This document shows positions 36,601 through 47,927 of a DNA stretch of 64,000 nt, piece after piece (positions within the stretch are counted from its first letter, which is position 1; each line of letters opens with the position of its first letter). This DNA is from Eustoma russellianum (taxonomy: Eukaryota > Streptophyta > Magnoliopsida > Gentianales > Gentianaceae): contig AP025042.1 in NCBI GenBank assembly GCA_036186865.1, positions 17,693,496-17,757,495 of the forward strand, in the 5' to 3' direction. Position numbers and translations under genes: made by a program. The notes below the pieces were generated by a model. The model was not told the DNA's origin and did not search any database. It saw only the letters and a program-made list of their open reading frames with translations.

Positions 36601-36875
36601 CAATCTGACCACCAACGAATTTTCAAGGGGTTAGAGGTTGAATTTAAATCTGAAATTTTTAGGAGATACTCATAACATCTGAGTCTAAGTTCACTCCAAA
36701 TTTCAGAATTTTTGAAGGCCTACAACCTAGTTTTCAAATCGTTTTAAAACTGGTCCTGAAAACAGAATCTGTTTTCAGAACTTGAATTGTTCAAGTTTAA
36801 AGAAATTTTAAAAACCACATTTTCCGCACCCACTATTCAACCCCCCCCTTCTAGTGGTGCCTTGCAGATCCTACA
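33653..36875 (+). repeat. Array LTR 3
   Basis: 3223 bases, TGTAGAG...CTACA, cleaner than LTRs 1 and 2 and very close to LTR 4. Confidence 0.92.
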
Positions 36876-36930
36876 ATCGGTATCAGAGCTCAGAAACACT
36901 CACTTCAAAGGATCCAACGATCTTAGTGAG

Positions 36931-37884
36931 ATGGCAACCACTAGCGACAAAACCGAGCAAGAAGGTATGTCAAAACAAATGCCTCCACCATTTGAAAATG
37001 AGGTAAATTCTAATTCTGACTCGGATTCTGAACTATCTTATGATGATTTATATGTCGAATATCTTGAATTACATAAGTTTGCTAGAACTCTTGCAAAACA
37101 AAGAAGCGATTAATTGAAGACAAGAAGATGTTAGAATCTTCTAACGAAAATCTTGTCGCTCAATTAAACAATTCTAAAGAAGAGTCATATGCATCATCAA
37201 TGCATTAAAGAAAGAGATTTCATCATTGACCACGCAAAATAATGAAATGAAATCCGAGATTTTAAGTTTGAAGTCCAGGAATACTGATTTAGAGAAAATG
37301 ATGAAACAATTTGATACGGGATCTAACATTCTAGATCGCATTATTTTATCACAAAAACATGACAGTGATAAAACTGGATTAGGATACAGCGAGACAAACG
37401 AAGCATCATCTAAACCATTCAAGTTTGTTTTGTCTAAGAAAGTAGACACATCAAAGGCATACGTAGCGCCTAAAATAAAGCAAAAACCCCCTCTCCCCAC
37501 ATCTCGTCATATCTCTTCTTCATCTCATACGAAGTATAATTATGTGCCGTATAAATATGAGAAGAAGACTAGTACATCATTTATCTCATCTTATCGTGCT
37601 TCTTATCATACAAAGAGAAATCACATGCCATATAGAAAGCCACTGATGCATACGAGACACTCATATCACAAAATGCATCCAAATCACGTCCCGTGCATGC
37701 AAACCGAAATGCTTATCAAAAACAGAAACCATATCACATGCATGATGGGATTCTTGGCCTAAGGCCAAACGCATCTGTCCCTAATATATATTATGTTTCG
37801 TTCTCATCACATTTCTCACCTTTTGGAAGACCTAGAAAGGTCACCCAAATGTTGGTACCAAAAGGGACATTTTCAAAGGGTTGA
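36931..37884 (+). pseudogene. Internal copy 3: gag-derived coiled-coil ORF, frameshifted
   Basis: Same ORF as copy 2. One-base deletions near 37101, 37187 and 37674 break it at places where copy 2 is intact, while copy 2's own break (near 32925) is intact here. The consensus of the copies is therefore open from ATG to stop. Gag-derived, no catalytic domain. Confidence 0.83.
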
Positions 37885-38101
37885 ATAAATAACCCTTACG
37901 AACGCACGTTATATGAAATGCATGATTTTTTTTGCTTCTTCGTCTTTACAGGCATCTTTTGATTTACTTTTCAAAATAAAGGGGGAGAAAAAGCATGATT
38001 TAAGGGGGAGAGAGAAAGACTTTTATGCATAATTGAAGGGGGAGCGATAGGATTTAAATCATGTGCATAAGTTATTTTGAAAATCATCAAAAGGGGGAGA
38101 T

Positions 38102-41100
38102 TGTAGAGAAAAAGGGGTTTGAGTGATTTTCAAATGCATGATTTAAATGTGCACAAAAACGAGCATAAGATATAAACGTGCATAAGTGTACATGTGTGCA
38201 TGATAACTTGCCATTACTTGCCTTATTTAGCTTATATATTATGTTGCCGTACTAACGAGCCATGAAGCATTAAAGCTTACATCATATGGCGAACATTTGT
38301 TGAGTTTATACTATTTTCAGGTGCCACCATTAATGAACTAAATTAGTTCATTAAGTGAAGTACTTAGTTTGATAAACTAAGTAGTTCATTAAAGGAAGAT
38401 TCATTTGGAAAAGGAACAAAGGCAACAAGGCTAAGGAAGGAAAGTTTTCTCCTCCTCCCCATATTCAATGTCACACGCCCTTTTATACATATATATACTA
38501 TATTTTCAGATTTTTTTATAAAAGGCACGTACACATGTATTCCAACGTACTACCGACACGTTATATATCTTACGTACGTACGTTAACGTCACACCCACTA
38601 TACTTAACTCATATTTATGAGTATATTCAGGTCTTATACCATATGATATAAGATATGGTGATGACAAATTAAATACGACACGATAAAAGGTTCTAAACCG
38701 AAATTTGTCGTATCGGGCGAATACCGAAACTTCGCCAACGTGTCACGTACTTGCCATAATTAAATGGCCAGCCCATATACATCAAAAAGTGATGAAAATT
38801 TCGTGCTACACATGATATGATCATCCAAAATACTTTCCATGTTGGCACACACAAATCACCCCACATTTAGGCCAAAATGTGAAGATTCCAATTTTAATTT
38901 TGTCACATGTTTATGGTACCACTTTAAATCAGCCAAGTGCTGAAATTTAAAGTATATATTATATATATTATTTATAACATAATATATATATCATGTGCAA
39001 AAGTTGGAATTTAAATTAGAGAAAAATCGTGTAATCGATAAATATCGAAAATTCGGTTTTCTACGCACATAACATGGAACTTTTTTTCTTGAACATCATG
39101 TGACACATATCTAGACACTTTTTACATATGATATACATCTTAAAGTGTTCTAGAAAATTAAATTAAGGGCTGATTGGAATATTACATGTGTGTATTATTA
39201 AATGTGCACTATTTTACAAAGTTAACAAAAATAAAATTCAGCACATGCCAAACACATTACCAACGCCCCTACAGCTGAGATGGAGCTTATTTGGAGCCTT
39301 GTTGGCATATTGATTGGTCAAGGATCAATCATACAATGTTGGTGACTTAAAGAAAGAAGTTACAAAAGGTAATATTTCGAAATCTTGTCACAATTGTGAC
39401 ACATGCTGAAAATTCAGCATGTGTGTTAATGGGTGGCGTTTTTAATGTCATTATGAGACATATTTTACTTCTTGATTAAGGTGGATTGATTGGAAGATGA
39501 TTTGGAAGTATTTTTAATAAGTTATGGAATTAAAATTATGATATTTTGAATATCACACATGCTGAAAATTTCAGCATGTGTAGGAGTGTGCATGGCCGAA
39601 ATTTAGGTCATATTATTGTCTAATTTTTATTCCATAAAAGATGAGAATATTGCATACTAAATGATGATTGAATTGTTGGATTAAATCAATGCAAAATAGG
39701 CAATATTTTGAATAAGTGGTGGATGTTACACATGCTGAAATTTCAGCATGTGCAAGACATGGTGTGGCCGAATGTTAACCTCTTTTGTGTCCAAGTTCAC
39801 TTCTCAATTGATAGCAAGACTTACCATGTATGATTGATTCATTTTTATGATAAAAATTCAAAGGAAAATGGTAAATAATCTGATTTTACTCCATAATGCA
39901 CATGCTGAAAAATTCAGCATGGCAAGACACTTATTGGCCGATTTTCTTGGGTAGAAAAGGAGGGATTTTATTGTCTTGCTATTTATGATGAAATTTGTGA
40001 CTTATGGTATGATTTTATGATTGATATTGGCACATGTTTAAAGTGTTAATCTCAGATTATTTCCATGTCATCATGTTGACAACATTGAGCCAATAAAGAG
40101 GTGCCAAGTAAGCAAAGACTAAATGATGATCCAATAGAATGATGCCAAGCAAGCAAGGTATTGTCACAATGATGTCTTAAATTCCTTCAAGCACTTAAAA
40201 GGAAATTTTCAAGAGGGAAGAGAGGCTCAAGGGGGACGGCTGGACATGTTAAAAAGAAAGAGAAGAGAGCAAACAAAACAAGGCCAAGCATTGCAAAATC
40301 AAAGTGATCAAAAGCCTAGTTCTTCTTCTTCTACATTCTCTCTTTCTTTCTTTCTTCTTGTAAAGCCTATTGTATTCATATTCTTTCAATCTTGAATAGG
40401 CTTCATATAAACCACCATTCATTCATCTTTGTAAAAGATTGATCAAGGTGTGATCAATCTTCATTCTAGCGAGGTGGTGGTGTTCGTGTGAATTGTACTC
40501 GACATACAAGGTTTGTAAAGGGTTGGAGTTAGGTGTAACTCTATCAACCCTGCGGTAAGGTGTACTACGTGTGTGTGATTAGTATGAACCAAGGAAGGTG
40601 TTCCTTGAAGACTGGAGTAGGTTGTTTATAACCGAACCAGTATAAAATTCTTGGTGTCATTTACTTTCAGCACTGATTTTCTATTTCAGCATTGTTTACT
40701 GTTTTTAATCATCTTCGTAAAAATAATAAACGAATTTCAAAAATTACGAAACTTTCAGAAAACATAGTCACACGTTCTAGGGTTCTTTTGGCGCAAGTTT
40801 CAACACTTTTGGACAAGTATAAGTAATTCAAACGTCCAAAGTTCTGAGACTAGTACAGTCTGATTTTCAGGCTTGCAAAGGTTGAGATTTGATCGTATTT
40901 GACTAGCTTCCCAAAAGAAGTTTTCAAAACTGTTTCAACCCATTTAAATATAACATATAAGGGGTTAGTGGTTAAAGTTTCAAAGCATTTGGAGTTGTGT
41001 ACAAATTGAAATAAATTTTTCAAATCAGTGTATTGGTGCTGGCAGATTTGCGCAATCTGACCACCAACGAATTTTCAAGGGGTTAGAGGTTGAATTTAAA

Positions 41101-41326
41101 TCTGAAATTTTTAGGAGATACTCATAACATCTGAGTCTAAGTTCACTCCAAATTTCAGAATTTTTGAAGGCCTACAACCTAGTTTTCAAATCGTTTTAAA
41201 ACTGGTCCTGAAAACAGAATCTATTTTCAGAACTTGAATTGTTCAAGTTTAAAGAAATTTTAAAAACCACATTTTCCGCACCCACTATTCAACCCCCCCT
41301 TCTAGTGGTGCCTTGCAGATCCTACA
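38102..41326 (+). repeat. Array LTR 4
   Basis: 3225 bases. Its last 700 bases carry private substitutions (near 40804, 40857, 40916-40920 and 41033) not seen in LTRs 1-3, as expected for the outermost copy. Confidence 0.92.
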
Positions 41327-41331
41327 CAAAA
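41327..41331 (+). repeat. Target-site duplication of the array, right copy
   Basis: CAAAA, against CACAA on the left; the intact LTR has CACAA. Confidence 0.75.
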
Positions 41332-41556
41332 GACACAAGATAAATTCAAAAACAAAGAGTGTAGACGCGCATGCTGATACATGCTCAAGTTGAAGGTTCA
41401 ATGAAATGTACCCAAGGAGTCTTAGGCTCATCTTGAACATGCTTGTACAAGAAGGTGGCAACTTGATGACAAAGTTCCCTTGCCATCCTTCTTGTCATAG
41501 GACCTTTGACCTCTTGATGGGGCCTTTGATCCTCATCGGACCCTTGATCCTCATCA
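41332..41556 (-). repeat. Family B 3' LTR, piece 3 of 3 (element-sense start)
   Basis: On the minus strand starts TGATGAGGATC at 41556. Together the three pieces total 1454 bases, equal to the B4 LTR (1453) within one base, which confirms the reconstruction. Confidence 0.92.
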
Positions 41557-42840
41557 ATCCCCCCTCCTCAAAAGGATTCATCCTCGAATCAAAAAGGTCA
41601 TCGTTGAAAGGGGTGCGGTCCGCATCATTAAAAGTAGGTGAAATTGGACCATACCTGTCAGGAAGATCGAGGATGTATGCATCGTCACCTATGTGTTTCA
41701 ATACTTTAAAGGGTCCATCTCCTCGAGGCAACAATTCTGACTTTCTTTCATTGGGAAATCTTTCTTTGCGCAAATGTAACCACACTAAATCTCCAAGTTT
41801 AAACACTACTCTTTTCCGATGTTTGTTGGCTCATCTTTCATAAGCTTTGTTTTTCTTTTCTAGTTGTGTTTTAACTTGTTCATGCAGTTTCTTTATGTTG
41901 TCCGCTTTTTGTTTACCATCAAGACTAGAACGTTCATGCACGGGAATAGGAATCAAATCGATGGGAGACAAGGGATTAAAGCCATACACAATTTCAAATG
42001 GACTATGCAAAGTACTGTGATGTACACTCCTATTATATGCAAATTCGATATATGGCAAACAATCTTCCCAATGTTTAATGTGTTTTTTGCAAAATGGCAA
42101 GCAAAAGTTGAGAAAGAGTACGATTAACGACTTCAGTTTGTCCATCAGTTTGTGGGTGTGCAGTGGTGGAAAACAACAATTGTGTACCAAGTTTAGCCCA
42201 CAAAACACGCCAAAAATGACTCAAAAATTTTGTATCTCTATCGCTTACAATTGTACGTGGCATGCCATGGAATCTGACAATTTCTTTGAAGAACAAATCA
42301 GCAACATGTGTGGCATCATCAACTTTCCTACATGCAATGAAATGCGCCATTTTTGAAAATCAATCAACCACAACATAAATGCTATCGTGTCCTCCCCGAG
42401 ACCTAGGAAGTCCTAGCACAAAGTCCATGGAAATGTCAATCCAAGGGGCATCAAGGACGGGTAAAGGCGTGTAAAGGCCATGTGGTTGGGACTTGGATTT
42501 GGCTTGTTTGCAAGTGATGCAACTACCACACAACCTCTCGACGTCTACTCGCATGTGGGGCCAATAGAAATGTTCCTTAAGAGTCTCAAGGGTTTTGAGC
42601 ACTCCGAAATGACCCATTAAGCCTCCTCCATGGGCTTCTCTAGTCAATGCTTCTCGTAGAGATGATTGGAGAACGCACAATTTTTGTTCTTTGAAAAGAT
42701 AACCTTCATGTATGTAAAATTTCCCAAATGGTGCTCCTTTACATGACTCAAAAATGGTGCCAAAGGCATGGTCATTGGGGTACAAGTCCTTAAGTGATTC
42801 GAAACCTAAGAACCGTGAAGATAATGTAGTCACTAATGTG
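41385..42840 (-). pseudogene. Family B integrase with LTR-encoded tail
   Basis: HHCC region (HGGGLMGHFGVLKTLETLKE, CGSCITCKQAK), DDE core (MDFVLGLPRS, VSDRDTKF, TDGQTEVVNRTL) and C-terminal domain (LVWLHLRKERFP, GPFKVLKHIGDDAYILDLPD). Breaks: stop near 42359 in VVD-FSKM, frameshift near 42080, stop near 41832, and a one-base change in the G run of the polypurine tract. Past that G run the frame continues inside the LTR as DEDQGSDEDQ, KGPMTRRMARELCHQ and WVHFIEPST, with a TGA at 41385-41387. This parallels family A and is a CRM-clade trait. Confidence 0.88.
41557..41569 (-). other. Family B polypurine tract
   Basis: GAGGAGGGGGGAT on the minus strand, touching the LTR start. The G run also lies in the pol reading frame. 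Confidence 0.8.
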
Positions 42841-44326
42841 TATCTCCTAGAGAGGGCATCGACAACTATATTATCTTTTCCTTGTTTGTACTTAATCACG
42901 TAAGGGAATTGTTCTATGAATTCTACCCATTTGACATGTCTTTTGTTCAACTTTCCCTGCCCTTTAAGATACTTAAGGCTTTCGTGGTCAGTGTGGATCA
43001 CAAACTCTTTAAGTTGAAGATAGTGTTGCCAAGTTTGTAGGGATCTCACAAGGGCATAAAGTTCCTTATCATAGGTAGAGTAATTCAATGCTGCTCCTTT
43101 CAACTTTTCACTAAAGTAGGCTATGGGTTTCTTACTTTGGGTCAAAATTGCGCCTATACCCACTCCACTTGCATCACACTCCATCTCAAAGGTCTCGTCA
43201 AAATTTGGTAGCCTAAGTATGGGTGCAGTGGTTAGTTGTGGCTCTTCCCACCTAAAAGGCACATCTTTTTTCACAATTTCGTTTAGGGGTGCAGCTATGG
43301 AAGAAAAATCTTTGATAAAGCGTCTATAAAAGCTTGCTAGTCCATGAAAACTGCGAACTTCCCCTACATTCTTAGGTATAGGCCACTCCACAATTGACCT
43401 AACCTTTTCCTCATCCATCTCTACTCCCTCGGCCAAAATGACAAAGCCTAGAAAAACCACACATTCTAAACAAAAGGAGCACTTCTTAAAGTTGGCGTAA
43501 AGTTGTTCTTGCTTAAGCTTTTCAAAAACGGCTCTAATATGGTCAAGATGATCTTCTATGGTGTGGGAATAGATTAGGATATCATCGAAATAGACAACGA
43601 CAAAGCGTCCTATGGACGCACGTAAGACTTCATTCATTAGCATCATAAAGGTACTAGGGGCGTTGGTGAGCCCGAAGGGCATCACTAACCACTCATAGAG
43701 CCCAAACTTGGTTTTGAATGCAGTCTTCCATTCATCCCCTTCTCTAATGCGTACCTGGAAGTACCCTTGTTTAAGGTCGATTTTGGTGAAGAATTTGGAT
43801 CCGTGCAACATGTCTCACATATCAACTAGCCTAGGTATGGGGTACCTATACTTGACGGTAATCTTGTTTATGGCTCGGCAATCGGTACACATTCTCCACG
43901 TTCCATCCTTTTTGGGTACTAAAATGACTGGGACGGCAGATGGGCTTAGACTCTCTCGAACTTGTCCACTAGCTAGGAACTCCTCTACTTGCCTTTGGAT
44001 TTATTTGGTTTCTTCGGGGTTTGCGAGATAGGCTGGGCGATTGGGTAACCCGTGTCCTGGGACAAAGTCGATTTAGTGTTCTATTCCTCTAACGGGTGGT
44101 AATCCGGATGGTGGTTCGGAGGGAAATAGAACTTCATATTCTTGGATAAGGGACGCAACTGAGGTAGGTAAGTTTGGTGGGAGTTCTTCAAGGGCAAGTT
44201 GACACAACTTTGGGATGATGATGAGGACAGTTTGGTTGTTATAAAGTGCACGTGTAACCTCTCTTTTCTTTGCGAAATACCCACTCTTCTTTTTGGACTC
44301 GTTGACACTTAGGGGCACTACCTCTT
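42841..44326 (-). pseudogene. Family B reverse transcriptase and RNase H
   Basis: RT blocks GTWRMCTDCRAINKITVKYR, KIDLKQGYFQVRIREGDEW and FGLYEWLVMPFGLTNAPSTF, with the catalytic YFDD at 43581-43592; RNase H with ECDASGVGIGAIL and HTDHESLKYLKG. Relative to B4 there is an in-frame loss of about 10 codons after WEEPQ. Stops occur near 44074 (after RGIEH), 44003 and 43812, so the reading frame is open only in pieces. The linker upstream contains PPSGLPPVRGIEH. Confidence 0.9.
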
Positions 44327-44327
44327 T

Positions 44328-46242
44328 TCACTTACTCTCGTGTTTTTTGTTCTCACTTTTCATACACTCCACGAATTTTCTCTCGGCTTCTTTTTCCTTA
44401 GGATCGGCTCTAGACTTGGACATGTGCTGGTGATCCTCGTGGACTTTGTGTGGTGGAAGTGCATGCAGTTTGTACAATTTGCCATTCAATTTGAAAGAAT
44501 AACGATTCAAATAACCATCATATGTCACATGTCGATCAAATTTCCATGGCCTACCAAGTAAGATATTTCTAGCATGCATTGGTGCGACATCACATAAAAC
44601 ATCATCTTTGTAACTACCAATGCTAAGAGAAATCAAAACTTGTTTACTTACGCTAACTTCACCACAGTCATTTAGCCATGCAAGTTTGTAAGGGTGCGGA
44701 TGATTAGTCATAGGCAAATTCAGTTTTCTTACTAATTCGATGCTAGCCACATTGACACAAGAACCAGAATCAATGATCATGGTGCACACTTTACCATTTA
44801 TCATGCAATGAATATGGAAAATGTTTTCTCTATGTTGTTCGTGATCATCTAATTTCGGATATGCATTTAAAGCTCTACGCACAACAAGAAACTCCTTAGT
44901 GTCAAAATCATCTAATGCGCATAGATCCTCTTCAGGTTCAATTTCATTATCATGCTCAGACTCGTTTTCATGCTCGGACTCGGACACATATTCGTTTGTC
45001 TCTTCAATTAACATGATTCGTTTTGCATTAGGACATTCTTTTCCTATGTGACCACGTCCTTGACATTTATAACATTTAATGTCTCTAAACCTGTTTGAGG
45101 AATCCGAAGGATTTCCGGTATGAGCCTTATGTTGGGTGCGTTCATCTCTCCTTTGTGTGGATTGCACACGATTGTCCATTCTTTGTGACGCACTTTGGTC
45201 ACGTGCTTGGCCTCCTGTAGGCCGTGAACTTCCCGTTCTTGCAGGCTTGTGGAAAATCTTGACGAAGACTGATTAGTACGATAATTGGAATTGAAATTGG
45301 GGGATGTACGTACCTTTAATTGCGTTTCAATCTTTTCAGCCATATGTACCATGGTTGTGAGGTCGAGGTAAGGTTGAAGGTCAACCCTTTGCGCAATCTC
45401 CCTATTCAAACCATGTAAGAAACGAGCCTTGGTGGCTTCTTCAGGTTCCTGCAAGTTAGATCTTTCCAACAAAATTTCTAACTCTTTATAGTACTCGTCT
45501 ACACTTTTGGAACCTTGACGTAAGTTGTGGAATTTCGTGAAAATAGAACTCTCATAATTGTTTGGAATAAAACGTTGTCTCATTTCAAACTTCATTTCTT
45601 CCCAAGTAGCAATTGGAGGTTGTCTCGTCTTAGTTCTATTTCGACACAAATTCGTCCACCAATTAAGTGCATAACCAGAAAACTCAATAGAAGCATACCT
45701 CACTTTTTGCAATTCACTATAATTGGTACAAGAAAAGATCAAACCACTTTCGTTTCCCATTCTAAATATTCCTCCGCATTACTTTTACCATAAAACATTG
45801 GAATATTTATTTTGGTTTTGGGAAAATCGTCATCTTGTGGGAAAAGGGGATTTTGGCGTCTTTGGTAACCACGGGGATGGTGGTCATCAAAGTCATAATC
45901 ATCATGCTCAAAGGGAATGTAATCATCATTGTACCTTCTTGGAGCGTACCTTCTTGCTTGTGTAGGAGGAGCAAACCTTCTTGCTTCGGTATGTGGTGGT
46001 CTAAGGTTGTCATCCTCAATTTCTTCTGGGGGATGGCGCCGTGGTTGTGGTAGGGGTACGGCCCTGCTTGTTCCTTGGCCATCACTCGTTTTCTAGCTTC
46101 GCTCCACGTCTTCCAACCGATGCTTGATTATCTCATTGTCATGCATGAGTTTCTTAAGCATCTTCAGCATTTGTTGTTGAGTATTGTCAACAGTTTCGGC
46201 TTCTTTAGACTTGCTAGATGCAGAATGATTGCTGCTGGCCAT
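44328..46242 (-). pseudogene. Family B gag and protease
   Basis: ATG at 46242 gives MASSNHSASSKSKEAETVDN, then a coiled-coil-like MLKMLKKLMHDNEIIKHRLE. A TAG at 46093 replaces the Tyr present in B4. Capsid region: IFSCTNYSELQKVRYASIEF, ALNWWTNL, SVDEYYKELEILLERSN and ARFLHGLNREIA. Zinc knuckle CYKCQGRGHIGKEC, acidic SESEHENESEHDNE stretch and protease IDSGSCVNVAS. Frameshifts near 45750 and 45250 and a TGA near 44325 break it. Confidence 0.9.
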
Positions 46243-47912
46243 TGTTCCTAATGATCTGAACGAAAACAAAGGAAAAAGAAAGAAGCAAACTAACACAAAG
46301 ACAAACAAACGTTAAGGGATTAGTAAAAAAATAAGCTATAAACACTCTGCTTTCGATTCTTTTCACTCTCTTACCACTTTGGTTCTTGGATAACCTGAAG
46401 TTATGTAGTCTCAAAGTGATCAATAAGAAAGTTTATTGCCAAGGCTTCTTCGAATCACAATGTTCTCTGCTTGTTTCTTCCTTTTTTTGCTTTCAAGTTG
46501 CACCAATTAGTATCAAAGTAGAATCAATTGAAATGAACACAAACTTGAACTTTATACTAAGATTCAAAAAAAATAAGCAACCAAAGTTGATGTATAAGGC
46601 TGAACCAAAGATAAACTAAGGGTTGTCGTGGGCAATCTTTAGTCAATTTTGATTCTATGCACTTACTATCCACAAAATGGTTCAAGTCATGCAACAATCG
46701 AGCAACCAAGTGTGTGATTGGTTTAAGAAGATGAAGAAATGGATAATTGGGTATAGGGGGCGGCAATGTGGGGTAATATGGTATCCAAGGTTTGCAAGTC
46801 GTACCAAAAGTTTCTACGCAATGCACAAACGTTCTGCCCTTTTTCTTTGCTCTTGTTCTTTTGTTTTTCTTTTTCTTCCTTGCTATTTCAATTGAGCAAG
46901 GTTCAGATTCTCCTTTTTTTTTGACTAAGGGCAGAATTGAAATTTCACTTGTTTTGCACTTAGCACTTGCGTTTTTGGACAGAATAGTGCAATGTATTTA
47001 AAATGCAATTTGTATCTTGGACTTGCAACAAAAATGACCTTGGAAAGTGAAGGAATTGGGGTAGGACCGAATGGGGGTTAGGGTTAGGGTTTTGATTTAG
47101 GGTGTTTTTGAACGTTTTGGGATTTTGTGGAATGTGGTTGTAGGAATGGAATGGGGGTTGTAAATTGACTATTTGGGTTGGTAATTGATGATTGGTGTGG
47201 TCAATTTGGATATTGGTTGGTCTAGGACAGAATTTGAACAAAATTCAAATTCTAGGGTTAGGGTTTATTTGAATGAATTGGGATCTTTAGAATCTGATTG
47301 TATTTGGTAAAATTGGTATGGGGCTTTTTGTTTGGGGTGTAAATAGGGCTATTTGGGATCAGCTTGGCGAGTTTTAGAGTTGGGTTGGGATGGGGGTGGT
47401 TGGGCCGTGGGGTGTGGGGCTGGTTTTAGGGTTTGGTTGATGTTGCAAGTAGGTTGTGAAGACAAGCACACGTAGGACTACCAGATTTATATCATGAAAT
47501 CAATCACAATGCGAATCATAAGATGCATACAATCATCACCAACTAAAAGCTTCGGTAGCAACAAGATGATTTGAAACCGAGGTAGCTTTATAGGATGATG
47601 GTTTGAATATTTTGAAGAAGGCTGAATGTAACCTAAAATGCAACGAACCCTATTTTGTTCAAGTTTGAACGACTCAAAATCAGATTGTGATGCGAAAATG
47701 AAATAAAGGAAATGACACTTGAATGTTGAAAAGCAATATGCAGCAACGTGTAAGGACTCAACGCAATGTTTTGTTTTTGGACGTTTTTTTTTGGAATGAA
47801 ATGCAAGACAAATGGCGTGTAGAGGGAGGAGTAGAAGAAGGACTCAACTGAAATTGAAATGACTAGACTCAAACGAAAATGAAATGATAGACGGTGGAAT
47901 AGAGTAACCTGG
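46243..47912 (-). other. Family B 5' leader, non-coding
   Basis: About 1.67 kb without a supported ORF. The minus strand is C-rich around 46960-47460 and carries telomere-like CCCTAA runs (47083-47094 and near 47254-47266). Matches the B4 leader. Confidence 0.75.
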
Positions 47913-47924
47913 GCTCTGATACCA
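47913..47924 (-). other. Family B primer-binding site (initiator tRNA-Met)
   Basis: TGGTATCAGAGC followed by CCAGG on the minus strand, three bases from the LTR. Confidence 0.87.
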
Positions 47925-47927
47925 ATT

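Larger units (their letters stand above)
24744..41326 (+). mobile_element. Copia-derived tandem array: four LTRs and three short internal regions
   Basis: 16.6 kb block starting TGTAG and ending CTACA, inserted once in the family B LTR. LTRs at 24744-27962, 29194-32425, 33653-36875 and 38102-41326; internal regions of about 1.23 kb in between. Each internal region carries a primer site, a gag-derived ORF and a polypurine region but no capsid, zinc knuckle, protease, integrase, RT or RNase H. Related to C1 by sequence. One outer target duplication implies one insertion followed by LTR-LTR unequal recombination, or insertion of a multimer. Confidence 0.9.

Noticed and set aside
47078..47100. 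A true interstitial telomere or chromosome end
   Set aside because: Only two or three repeat units and shared by both family B leaders, so part of the element.
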